DNA from: CAYJGN01 sp964369635
GTDB lineage: Bacteria > Bacillota > Clostridia > Oscillospirales > Ruminococcaceae
Reading direction: 5' to 3'
Length of the DNA: 33,909 nucleotides
NCBI GenBank assembly: GCA_964369635.1
Contig: CAYJGN010000020.1
Coordinates: 1-33,909, forward strand
Shown: positions 7,468 to 14,772 of the stretch, piece after piece
Layout: each line of letters begins with the position of its first letter
Position numbering within the stretch: the first letter of the stretch is position 1
Program-made: the position numbers and the translations under genes
The notes under the pieces: generated by a model
Databases searched by the model: none
What the model saw: only the letters and a program-made list of their open reading frames with translations
Told to the model about the DNA's origin: nothing

Positions 7468-8637
7468 ATGACAAGTTTGCTCTTAGCATTAATTTACATA
7501 TCTTTTATAAGTCTGGGGTTGCCCGATGCGGTGCTCGGCTCTGCCTGGCCGGTTGTGAGTGGAGAGTTTGGGGTTCCTATTTCGAGTATGGGGATTGTGA
7601 CGATTATTATTTCAGCAGGTACTATTATTTCAAGCCTTAATAGCAACAGGTTGATAAATAAGATTGGCGTTCATAAGGTTACCGCGCTAAGCGTTGCGAT
7701 AACTGCGATTTCCCTCTTTGGCTTTTCGAGCAGTCCGTCCTTTTTCATCCTTTGTCTGTGGGCTATTCCCTATGGACTTGGCGCTGGAGGGGTTGACACT
7801 GCGCTAAATAATTATGTTGCGATAAACTTCGAGAGCAAGCATATGAGCTGGCTACACTGTATGTGGGGTGTTGGTGCAACGGCGGGACCATATATTATGG
7901 GAATAGTTTTAACAGGTGGTGGCAGCTTTAGATTTGGATATGTTTTGCTATTTGCGGTTCAAGCGGTGCTATCAATAATTATTTTCACCACTGCGCCGAT
8001 TTGGAGAGCATCGACCGAAACTAAGGTTGAAGAAACAAAAGATAAAAGGGCGATTTCACTCAAAGAGATAATTAAAATTCCAGGTGTTTTGCAGATGGCG
8101 GTTGCTTTCTTTTGCTACTGCACAGTTGAGCAAACAGCGGGACTTTGGGCGAGCAGCTACCTCGTTTATAGTCGAGGGATATCGGCTGAATTGGCGACGG
8201 GATTCACAGCGCTATTCTATCTTGGAATAACAATCGGGCGCGGGATATGCGGCTTTTTCGCAATAAAATATACTGATAAACAGATGATACGTGCAGGCAG
8301 TGCTATAATAGCAGTCGGTGTTGCGATACTATTTATCCCAATCGGCGAGATAACAGCTTTTATAGGTATTGCGATGGTAGGGCTTGGATCTGCACCTATT
8401 TTTCCCTGTATTATCCATTCAACCCCATTTAATTTTGGAACTAAAAATTCACAGGCAATTATAGGGGTTGAGATGGCGGCGGCATACGCAGGAAACCTAA
8501 CAATGCCAGCGCTATTCGGAGTGATTGGAAGAGAGATAAGTTTTGGATTGTACCCTGTGTTTTTAGGGATAGCTTTAGGTCTGATGGTTTTGATGTATGA
8601 AATAACCCTTAAAAAAGTTTCAGCAGCTAAAAAATAA
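7468..8637 (+). CDS. Major facilitator superfamily transporter
   Basis: A 389-residue integral membrane protein with about 12 hydrophobic segments and the MFS layout of two six-helix halves separated by a charged cytoplasmic loop (about residues 180-200, RASTETKVEETKDKRAISLKE). The opening LGLPDAVLGSAWPVV and the GLGAGGVDTALNNYVA helix resemble the FucP/YfkF-like sugar-type branch, but the cargo cannot be read from sequence. It starts at ATG 7468 behind GGGGG. A TATAAT at 7435-7440 could give its own transcript. Position downstream of the amino acid operon suggests, without proving, that it carries a substrate or product of those enzymes. Confidence 0.88.
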   Translation: MTSLLLALIYISFISLGLPDAVLGSAWPVVSGEFGVPISSMGIVTIIISAGTIISSLNSNRLINKIGVHKVTALSVAITAISLFGFSSSPSFFILCLWAIPYGLGAGGVDTALNNYVAINFESKHMSWLHCMWGVGATAGPYIMGIVLTGGGSFRFGYVLLFAVQAVLSIIIFTTAPIWRASTETKVEETKDKRAISLKEIIKIPGVLQMAVAFFCYCTVEQTAGLWASSYLVYSRGISAELATGFTALFYLGITIGRGICGFFAIKYTDKQMIRAGSAIIAVGVAILFIPIGEITAFIGIAMVGLGSAPIFPCIIHSTPFNFGTKNSQAIIGVEMAAAYAGNLTMPALFGVIGREISFGLYPVFLGIALGLMVLMYEITLKKVSAAKK

Positions 8638-8651
8638 ATTTAATTAAATGC

Positions 8652-8690
8652 AAAAAGATGTTCAGTTTATACCGAACATCTTTTTGTTTT
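8652..8690. terminator. Bidirectional terminator between convergent MFS and acr3 genes
   Basis: AAAAAGATGTTC (8652-8663) pairs with GAACATCTTTTT (8674-8685) around a short loop, with A and T runs on both sides. It lies between the ends of two convergent genes and suits both. Confidence 0.85.
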
Positions 8691-8708
8691 GCTTAAAATA
8701 TAGAAGCA

Positions 8709-9736
8709 TTAAACTTCGCTTTTTTCTTTAATAAACCAGTGCTTTGTTTTGTTTGCTATTTTAACAAGTATCAGCATAACAGGCACCTCGACTAAAACAC
8801 CAACTATTGTTGCAAGTGCAACTTGGCTATCAGCTCCAAAAAGCGCNNNNNNNNNNTCATGCCAGCAGGCGCCGCTATGCTATGAGGAAGTTTTAATATT
8901 TTTGATGCAATATATGCTATAAAGAAAATGAGGAAAGTTTGGATAATAAGCGGCACTGCAATTAGAGCTATATGAACTGGATTTTCAAGGATAACTCCGC
9001 CTTGGAATGAGAAGATTAAGGTTAGAGTTAATAGCAGGCCTATTATAGTGATGTTTGAGAATTTTGGGATGAAAGACTTCTCAAAATACTCGACTCCTTT
9101 TTTCTTAGTGACGATGCTTCTTGTGAAGATACCACCAGCAAGAGGGATTACAACGAACAAAACAACCGAGAGTATAAGGGTATCCCATGGGACAGAAACT
9201 CCCGAAACTCCGAGAAGAAATGCAACTATCGGGGTGAAGGCTATGAGAATTATAAGGTCATTTGTCGCAACTTGAACAACGGTATAAGCGGGGTTTCCTT
9301 TTGTTAGATGGCTCCATACGAAAACCATAGCGGTACAGGGGGCAGCACCGAGAAGAACAGCGCCGGCGAGATAGTCGGTCGCAAGATCTGGGGTTATAAA
9401 CCCTTTAAAGATGACGAAAAAGAATAGATAAGCAATAGCAAACATCGTGAATGGTTTTATAAGCCAGTTTGTAATCCATGTTACAAATAATCCCTTAGGA
9501 TTTTTCGAAATATTTCGAACGCTCTGAAAATCAACCTTCATCATCATAGGGTAAATCATAAGCCAGATGAGAATTGCAATAGGAATTGAAACATTTGCAT
9601 ACTCAAATTTCGATAGAAACGCAGGGATGTCAGGTAAAAAATTTCCAATAAGAACGCCAACAACCATGCAAATAACAACCCATATTGTTAAATACCTCTC
9701 AAAAAAGCCAATGCCTTCCGTATTTTGTTTCTTCAT
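8709..9736 (-). CDS. acr3: ACR3-type arsenite efflux transporter, with assembly gap
   Basis: A membrane carrier of the ACR3/BASS fold that expels arsenite. Around ten hydrophobic segments are visible, with the family blocks WLMIYPMMMKVDF near the N-terminus, GAVLLGAAPCTAMVFVWSHLTKGNPAYT carrying the functionally essential Cys in APCTAM, and NDLIILIAF. A 10-N gap (8847-8856) cuts the gene just after SIAAPAGM. Beyond it the frame resumes as ALFGADSQVALATIVGVLVEVPVML and ends at TAA 8709; compared with the family about 45 bases (the NFFELAVAVAI-like helix) are missing. Start ATG 9736 lies behind AAAGGAG. Promoter and two ArsR-type operators lie upstream; no ArsR, ArsC or ArsD gene is in the window. 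Confidence 0.93.
8847..8856. other. Assembly gap (10 N)
   Basis: Ten N inside acr3. Frame and comparison with the family indicate about 44 bases are really absent here, so 10 is a placeholder length. Confidence 0.9.
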
Positions 9737-9797
9737 AGTAATCTCCTTTATAAAACTATACTGTTTGCATTTTTATTGTACTAACAATAAAATACAA

Positions 9798-9872
9798 ATC
9801 AATATTTTTTGATATGACAATATTATATGTTATTTTGAGGAAGTTGTCAACATTAAATCAAATTTTTTTGAT
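9798..9872 (-). promoter_or_regulatory. acr3 promoter flanked by two ArsR-type operators
   Basis: On the minus strand TTGACA (9850-9845), 17-bp spacer, TATAAT (9827-9822) is a consensus promoter. Two copies of ATCAA-N6-TTGAT, the classical ArsR/SmtB dyad, flank it: 9857-9872 just upstream of -35 and 9798-9813 over the start region. The centres are 59 bp apart. An arsenite-responsive ArsR repressor is the natural reading, with its gene elsewhere. Confidence 0.87.
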
Positions 9873-10016
9873 TTGAACAAATTGAAAAGATAATAGAGAT
9901 AATAACTGTAAATCCGATACTGACAAAATCTACAAAATTCAAAGATAATTTTTGCCACTAAAAAATCTGCAAAATAATAAAAAATCTGATATAATCAACT
10001 AAGAGGAGTGATAAAA

Positions 10017-10877
10017 ATGATAATTGATTTCAGAAGCAGACCGCCATTTAAAAGCTATGCAACAAACACCCTGCTTTTCCCAAGAAAAACAGATATAGAT
10101 TTTGCGCCGGGAGAAGAGATACCAGCGCTTAATAAATTTTCAGGCGAGATGGAGTCGGCAAGAAAATGCGATATGGGGCTTTATTTTGAAGAGCGAGCAA
10201 AGGCAGGGATAGATATTGGAGTTGTACACGGTAGGCAAAGCCTTACCGATGGTTTTGTTCCAAATTCTGAGATAGCCGAGCTTTTAGAGCTATATCCTGA
10301 TAAATTTATTGGTTTTGGAGCGCTTGAATTGCAAAGGCCAAACAGCTGGCGCGAGGAGATTGCAAGGTGCAAGTCATATGGATTTAAGGGGATTTCTATA
10401 GAGCCTGGATATAATCTGCCGCCGATGTATTTCGATGATCCGCTACTTGAAACTATCTATGAGGGCTGTATTGAGCATGACCTTGTAATATCGCTCACCT
10501 CGAGCGTTTTCGTAGGACCTGACATAAGCTATACAGACCCCGTCCATATCCAAAGGGTTGCGAATAAATATAAAAACCTTAAAATAGCAGTAGATCATGG
10601 ATGCTGGCCTTATGTTGCGGGGATTCTTGGCATTTCTCTAATCTGTCCGAATATTTATCTCTACCCTGATTTTTATGGGTATATTCCGAATATGCCGTTT
10701 GCTGAAGAGTTTGTTAAAGCGGCGAACTACTATCTCGAAGATAGATTTTTATTTGGAAGTGGTTATCCTATCCGATCGATGATTCAAGCGGTTGAGCAGT
10801 TTAAAAACTGTAATTTCCGCCCGGAAATTATGGATAAGCTTCTATATGAGAATGCGAAAAAACTTTTGAAACTTTAG
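10017..10877 (+). CDS. Amidohydrolase-family (TIM-barrel) protein
   Basis: A protein of 286 residues of the amidohydrolase-2 type (decarboxylase/lactonase-like metal-dependent hydrolases). It opens MIIDFRSRPP where active members have D-x-H-x-H, so the first two metal-binding histidines are replaced (IDFRSRP). Later features fit the fold: GFGALELQ, GFKGISIEPGY, the strand with AVDHGCWPYV (His probably catalytic), and FGSGYPIR where the usual final Asp motif is GSDYP. The Gly in place of that Asp and the missing HxH make hydrolytic activity uncertain. I chose ATG 10017 because AAGAGGAG (10001-10008) is spaced correctly; an in-frame GTG at 10008 overlaps that site. A TATAAT at 9990-9995 leaves a very short leader. 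Confidence 0.8.
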   Translation: MIIDFRSRPPFKSYATNTLLFPRKTDIDFAPGEEIPALNKFSGEMESARKCDMGLYFEERAKAGIDIGVVHGRQSLTDGFVPNSEIAELLELYPDKFIGFGALELQRPNSWREEIARCKSYGFKGISIEPGYNLPPMYFDDPLLETIYEGCIEHDLVISLTSSVFVGPDISYTDPVHIQRVANKYKNLKIAVDHGCWPYVAGILGISLICPNIYLYPDFYGYIPNMPFAEEFVKAANYYLEDRFLFGSGYPIRSMIQAVEQFKNCNFRPEIMDKLLYENAKKLLKL

Positions 10878-10902
10878 AATAGTTTGTTATAATACGCAAA
10901 AT

Positions 10903-10932
10903 GGTTATGATTTTATTATCATAGCCTTTTTT
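10903..10932 (+). terminator. Terminator after the amidohydrolase-family gene
   Basis: GGTTATGAT (10903-10911) pairs with ATCATAGCC (10918-10926; one G-U) and is followed by six T. It lies 25 bases past the stop. Confidence 0.8.
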
Positions 10933-10951
10933 CTTTATTTCAAAAAAACTA

Positions 10952-10980
10952 TTGACAAATATTCTTATTGATATTAAAAT
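10952..10980 (+). promoter_or_regulatory. Promoter of the SPFH gene
   Basis: TTGACA (10952-10957), 17-bp spacer, TAAAAT (10975-10980), 31 bases before the ATG. Near-consensus sigma-A promoter. Confidence 0.8.
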
Positions 10981-11011
10981 GATATCATAATAATATTTTA
11001 GGAGGTTTAAA

Positions 11012-12043
11012 ATGGAAGAGAAAATTTTGAAAGCAAAAAGTGGTTTATCGGTATTGATTCTGATTATATTATCATACATACTATCGATTTTGGGAATAAT
11101 CTTCAGCGCAATTAGCCTTGATGCAAATGGCGGTCTGCTTGCAACTGTATCGATGGTTATATGCATTGCATATGTTTCATTTGGTTGGATTTGGTTTTTG
11201 GGGCTTAAGTTGTTGCAACCGCAAGAGGCGCTTGTTTTAACGCTATTTGGAAAATATGTAGGAACGCTTAAAGGTGCTGGTTTCTATTATGTAAATCCGT
11301 TTTGCTCAGCGCAAAACCCAGCGGCAAAGACGAAGCTTCGCCAGAGTGGAGATGTTATGACAACCGAATCACGTGCATCTATTGCAACAGGAACACAAAC
11401 ATCTGCATCGGTTGAATTAGGCCTTACAAACAAAAAAATATCGCTAAAAGCTATGACGCTAAGCAACAACCGCCAGAAGATAAATGATTATCTTGGAAAT
11501 CCTGTTGAAATATCTATTGCTGTTATCTGGCGGGTAACCGATACCGCAAAAGCTGTTTTCAATGTTGATAACTATAAAGAGTTTTTATCAATTCAGTGCG
11601 ATAGCTCGCTTCGCAATATCGTTAGGCTCTATCCTTATGATATCTCTCAAAATGTTGATACAACAGGGGATGGTACACCAGATGAAGGCTCACTTCGTGG
11701 CTCGAGTGAGGTTGTTGCCGATAGAATTAAAGAAGAGATTGAGAGCAAGGTGCGCGATGCTGGAATTGAGATAGTTGAAACTAAAATAACCTACCTTGCA
11801 TATGCTTCAGAAATAGCAGCAGCAATGCTTCAAAGACAACAGGCGGCGGCGCTAATTGATGCGAAAAAGCTAATTGTTGACGGTGCGGTCGGAATGGTTG
11901 AGATGGCACTTACAAAGCTTGATGAGAGCGGAAAAGTGGATCTCGATGAGGAGAGAAAAGCGGCTATGGTTTCAAACCTATTAGTAGTTCTATGCGGAAA
12001 CAAAGATATACAGCCGATAGTCAATTCAGGAACGCTTTACTAA
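11012..12043 (+). CDS. SPFH/band-7 domain membrane protein
   Basis: A 343-residue protein with two hydrophobic segments near the N-terminus (about 12-35 and 42-65) followed by an SPFH (stomatin/prohibitin/flotillin/HflK-C) domain beginning LLQPQEALVLTLFGKYVGTLKGAGFYYVNPF. The domain goes on with SISVAVIW-type strands (VEISIAVIWRVTDTAKAVFNVDNY) and ends in an Ala-rich helix, AAAMLQRQQAAALIDAKK, typical of oligomerising SPFH proteins. These form membrane microdomain scaffolds, often affecting protease or stress functions. Start ATG 11012 lies behind a consensus TAGGAGG. A small ribbon-helix-helix protein gene follows after one base, a pairing I have seen with SPFH genes in Firmicutes. The precise role is unknown. 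Confidence 0.92.
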   Translation: MEEKILKAKSGLSVLILIILSYILSILGIIFSAISLDANGGLLATVSMVICIAYVSFGWIWFLGLKLLQPQEALVLTLFGKYVGTLKGAGFYYVNPFCSAQNPAAKTKLRQSGDVMTTESRASIATGTQTSASVELGLTNKKISLKAMTLSNNRQKINDYLGNPVEISIAVIWRVTDTAKAVFNVDNYKEFLSIQCDSSLRNIVRLYPYDISQNVDTTGDGTPDEGSLRGSSEVVADRIKEEIESKVRDAGIEIVETKITYLAYASEIAAAMLQRQQAAALIDAKKLIVDGAVGMVEMALTKLDESGKVDLDEERKAAMVSNLLVVLCGNKDIQPIVNSGTLY

Positions 12044-12044
12044 T

Positions 12045-12242
12045 ATGGATAACAAAAAACAGCTACCGCTCAGGCTGAATAAAAAACTTTATGAGGCTAT
12101 TGCTGGTTGGGCAGAAGATGATTTTCGCTCGGTTAATGGGCAGATTGAATATCTGCTTACTGAATGCGTCAAACAGCGAAAGAAAAATGGAAAACCAGTT
12201 CCTCACAGACTTAATGAAGAGATTGAAATTGATATTGAATAG
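12045..12242 (+). CDS. Small Arc-type ribbon-helix-helix protein
   Basis: A 65-residue basic protein. PLRLNKKLYEAIAGWAEDDFRSVNGQIEYLLTECVKQR fits the ribbon-helix-helix fold: a DNA-contacting beta strand (LPLRLNK), helix A, and a second helix beginning with SVNGQIE. A charged tail follows. Arc/MetJ-type proteins bind DNA as dimers; no partner toxin is seen. Its ATG is one base after the SPFH stop codon, so it is translated with that gene. It may regulate the pair or bind something at the membrane; this is inference. Confidence 0.82.
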   Translation: MDNKKQLPLRLNKKLYEAIAGWAEDDFRSVNGQIEYLLTECVKQRKKNGKPVPHRLNEEIEIDIE

Positions 12243-12249
12243 CGAATTA

Positions 12250-12276
12250 TCCCCTCCTAAAAAGAGGGGATTTTTT
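12250..12276 (+). terminator. Terminator of the SPFH operon
   Basis: TCCCCTC (12250-12256) pairs with GAGGGGA (12264-12270), 7-base loop, then six T. It begins 8 bases after the stop. Confidence 0.9.
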
Positions 12277-12311
12277 GTTTTAGGTTTATTTTAATTAATT
12301 GTGTTTTTCTG

Positions 12312-12393
12312 CCGCCCGCACCAAAACGCATCTTATGCGTTTAAATACCGCTTAGCGGTATTTTTGCAAGCTTAAAGCTGGTGGTGCGGGCGG
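12312..12393. repeat. Multi-hairpin palindromic element
   Basis: An outer 12-bp perfect inverted repeat, CCGCCCGCACCA (12312-12323) and TGGTGCGGGCGG (12382-12393), encloses two perfect internal hairpins, AAACGCAT/ATGCGTTT (12324-12342) and AAATACCGC/GCGGTATTT (12343-12363), and a weaker AGCT-based third. The GC-rich arms stand out from the AT-rich surroundings. It has no coding potential. It resembles a small non-autonomous palindromic repeat (MITE/REP type); its copy number cannot be judged from one window. It accounts for most of the stretch 12243-12476, in which I see only this element and the preceding terminator. Confidence 0.75.
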
Positions 12394-12476
12394 GGGTAAA
12401 GTCTTGTTATCCATTTATAATTATTAAATGAAATCTGTTTTTTAAATAGTTTTTTTATTATCCGCCTAAAACTGCG

Positions 12477-12529
12477 TTGACAATTTGGTTATAATAATAT
12501 AAAATATGATTTGCGAATGAGTTGCAAAT
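12477..12529 (+). promoter_or_regulatory. Zinc operon promoter with Zur-type operator
   Basis: TTGACA (12477-12482), 17-bp spacer, TAAAAT (12500-12505). Immediately downstream, over the transcription start, lies the dyad ATTTGC (12509-12514), N9, GCAAAT (12524-12529), a shape and size that fits a Fur-family box. Since the first gene is a Fur-family regulator followed by a zinc importer, this is probably the autoregulatory Zur box. Confidence 0.75.
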
Positions 12530-12552
12530 TATAGAAAGAAGGTTGATTTTTT

Positions 12553-12933
12553 TTGGGCAAATATAATACAGCGCAACGAGAACAGATTCAAAAGTTATTT
12601 TTTGAAAATTTGCATACAACCCTCTCAGCAAAGCAGATTCACGAAAAGCTGCCGCAGATGAGCATTAGCACCATCTACAGAAATCTAAAGAGTATGCAAA
12701 AAGATGGGCTTATTTCTATTGCAAAAACAGATGGTATCGAGAATGGATATCATTATCTCGACCCTTGCAGTTGCAGTGGAATTATTCATCTTATCTGCAA
12801 CAACTGCAAAAATACCTACCATATAGACAAAAATATCTCAAAACTTTTAATCGACACAGCAACCGATAATTTGGGATTTAATATAGATAAAGATAACCTA
12901 ACTCTGTATGGAAAATGCAGAGAATGCAATTAA
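12553..12933 (+). CDS. zur: Fur-family metalloregulator, probably Zur
   Basis: A 126-residue Fur-family repressor: winged helix (RNLKSMQKDGLI region with the SISTIYRNL recognition helix at 37-45) and a C-terminal metal-binding dimerisation domain. Two CxxC pairs (C82/C85 and C122/C125) form the structural zinc site; H67, H79 and H90 are candidate regulatory ligands. It is Zur and not Fur or PerR by context: genes for a zinc-type ABC importer follow directly. It starts at TTG 12553 behind AAGAAGG (12536-12542); no ATG fits. With zinc bound it should repress the operon through the dyad at 12509-12529, including its own gene. Confidence 0.88.
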   Translation: MGKYNTAQREQIQKLFFENLHTTLSAKQIHEKLPQMSISTIYRNLKSMQKDGLISIAKTDGIENGYHYLDPCSCSGIIHLICNNCKNTYHIDKNISKLLIDTATDNLGFNIDKDNLTLYGKCRECN

Positions 12934-12946
12934 AAGGAGATTATTT

Positions 12947-14071
12947 ATGAAAACAGCAAAGAAAATATTAGCAGGAATTCTATCTCTTACCCTCGCACTA
13001 TCAATTGTTGCTTGTGGCGCAAGTGGCGGCGATGCGAAAAGTGGCGATGCTGAAAAGATTGATGTTGTCGTAACATCATTTTATATCTACGACTGGGTAC
13101 GCAATGTTATCGGTGAAGATAATGAAAATATCGATTTAAAACTTTTAGTTGATTCAGGAGTTGATTTCCATAGCTATCAGCCAACAACAGGTGATATAGC
13201 AGAAATCATATCAGCTGATTTGTTTATCTATAACGGTGGGCATTCAGATGAATGGGTAAACGATCTGTTGGCAGATCCTGTTAATGAAGAGCTTATAACA
13301 TTAAACCTTATGGATAGCATCGAAGATAGATTGGTAATGGAAGAGACTATCGAGGGAATGCAAGACGATGGCCACGACCATACAGAAGATGAGCACGACC
13401 ACGCAGAAGATGAGCATGACCATGCAGAAGATGAGCATGATCACGCTGAAGATGAGCACGACCACGCAGAAGATGAGCACGACCATACAGAAGATGAGCA
13501 TGATCACACAGAAGATGAGCATGACCATGTGCATGCAGATGAGCATATTTGGCTATCGCTTCTCAATGCAATAGAGCTTGTAGCGAATATCGAAGATGTG
13601 ATTTCAGATATTGATTCTGCAAATGCAGAAACTTATGAGTCAAACGCCGCTTCTTATATTTCAGAGCTTGAAACTTTAGAAGCTGAGTATGTTAAAGTGG
13701 TGGAAGATGCAAGAAATGATACAATCCTTGTAGCAGATAGATTTCCATTCCGTTATTTAATCGAAGATTACGATTTGAATTATTATGCTGCTTTCTCTGG
13801 TTGTTCGGCTGAAACCGAAGCGAGTTTTGAAACAATGGCATTCTTGACTGATAAAGTTGAAACCGAGATAAATCTAAATAGGGTAATTATTCTCGAAGGG
13901 TCACCTGATGATTTAGCAACTACGATAATAGACAATACAACAGAGCGGTCAGGAGAAATCTTAGTCATGAATTCTCTGCAGTCGGTAACTTCAGATCAAC
14001 TTGAAGAAGGTTTGACCTATCTATCGGTAATGGATGAAAATCTTGGCGCGCTAATGACTGTATTATTATAG
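12947..14071 (+). CDS. znuA: Zinc ABC transporter substrate-binding lipoprotein
   Basis: A 374-residue cluster 9 (ZnuA-type) solute-binding protein. The signal peptide ends at the lipobox SIVAC, giving lipidated Cys23. Metal ligand candidates are the His in VDFHSYQP, the His of the HIWLSL block and the acidic residue of DRFPFRYL, where many relatives have HDAF. Between the first two ligands sits a His/acid-rich loop (residues 147-195) made of seven exact-length 7-residue repeats, EDEHDH plus A, T or V; such loops in ZnuA capture or buffer zinc. Start ATG 12947 (behind AAAGGAGA) is 13 bases after zur. ZnuC and ZnuB follow. Confidence 0.93.
   Translation: MKTAKKILAGILSLTLALSIVACGASGGDAKSGDAEKIDVVVTSFYIYDWVRNVIGEDNENIDLKLLVDSGVDFHSYQPTTGDIAEIISADLFIYNGGHSDEWVNDLLADPVNEELITLNLMDSIEDRLVMEETIEGMQDDGHDHTEDEHDHAEDEHDHAEDEHDHAEDEHDHAEDEHDHTEDEHDHTEDEHDHVHADEHIWLSLLNAIELVANIEDVISDIDSANAETYESNAASYISELETLEAEYVKVVEDARNDTILVADRFPFRYLIEDYDLNYYAAFSGCSAETEASFETMAFLTDKVETEINLNRVIILEGSPDDLATTIIDNTTERSGEILVMNSLQSVTSDQLEEGLTYLSVMDENLGALMTVLL
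13385..13531 (+). repeat. Seven tandem 21-bp repeats encoding the His-rich loop of ZnuA
   Basis: Seven in-frame 21-bp units, each coding Glu-Asp-Glu-His-Asp-His and a variable Ala/Thr/Val. GAT/GAC, CAT/CAC and Ala codons alternate between units, so the DNA copies differ while the protein stays constant. Confidence 0.95.
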
Positions 14072-14082
14072 AGGTATATGTT

Positions 14083-14772
14083 TTGAATAAAAGTTTAATA
14101 AGTTGTAAAAACTTGGAGATTGGTTATCGAGGGAACTCGGTGATAAGCGGAATAAATTTTGATGTGAATACCGGTGAATATCTCTGTATTGTTGGTGAGA
14201 ACGGTGTTGGAAAAAGCACATTTATTAAAACTGTTTTAAACCTCATTCCATCACTCTCTGGAGAGATATCATTTGCAGAGGGGATAAAACCGACCGATAT
14301 AGGATATCTTCCGCAACAGACGCAGGTGCAAAAAGACTTTCCTGCATCTGTTTTAGAGGTTATAGTTTCTGGTTGCCTTAATAGGTGCGGACTTCGCCCG
14401 TTTTATAGCAAAGAGGAAAAAGAACTTGCGAAAAGCTCTGCTAAAAAGATGGGAATAGAAAATCTTTTAAATAAGAGTTATAGCAAGCTATCAGGAGGAC
14501 AGCAACAGCGTACCCTTCTTGCAAGAGCGCTTTGTGCAACAAACAAAATTCTTCTGCTCGATGAGCCGGCAACAGGACTTGATAGCGAAGCTTGCGCTGA
14601 AATGTATAAGCTTATTCGCTCTCTTTGCGATGAGGGGATAACTATTATAATGATTACCCACGATATAAAAACAGCTGTTAATTTTGCAGATAGAATTCTC
14701 TATCTAACTGATACTGCGTCGATAATGTCCGCAGAGGAATACAAAGTGCAGATTATGGAGGTAATAAAATGA
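14083..14772 (+). CDS. znuC: Zinc ABC transporter ATP-binding protein
   Basis: A 229-residue ABC ATPase that powers zinc import. Walker A is GENGVGKST (38-46), the signature is LSGGQQQR, Walker B is ILLLDEPATGLD, and the switch His lies in MITHDIK. The Q-loop is in LPQQTQVQ. It starts at TTG 14083 behind AGAGG (14070-14074); the ATG at 14078 is out of frame and meets a stop at once. Its stop overlaps the permease start (ATGA, 14769-14772), so the two are translationally coupled. Confidence 0.93.
   Translation: MNKSLISCKNLEIGYRGNSVISGINFDVNTGEYLCIVGENGVGKSTFIKTVLNLIPSLSGEISFAEGIKPTDIGYLPQQTQVQKDFPASVLEVIVSGCLNRCGLRPFYSKEEKELAKSSAKKMGIENLLNKSYSKLSGGQQQRTLLARALCATNKILLLDEPATGLDSEACAEMYKLIRSLCDEGITIIMITHDIKTAVNFADRILYLTDTASIMSAEEYKVQIMEVIK

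Noticed and set aside
13385..13531. Possible CRISPR array from regular repeats
   Set aside because: Repeats are 21 bp, contiguous without spacers and in frame with ZnuA.
14078..14080. ATG as start of znuC
   Set aside because: It reads Met-Phe-stop; the in-frame start is TTG 14083.
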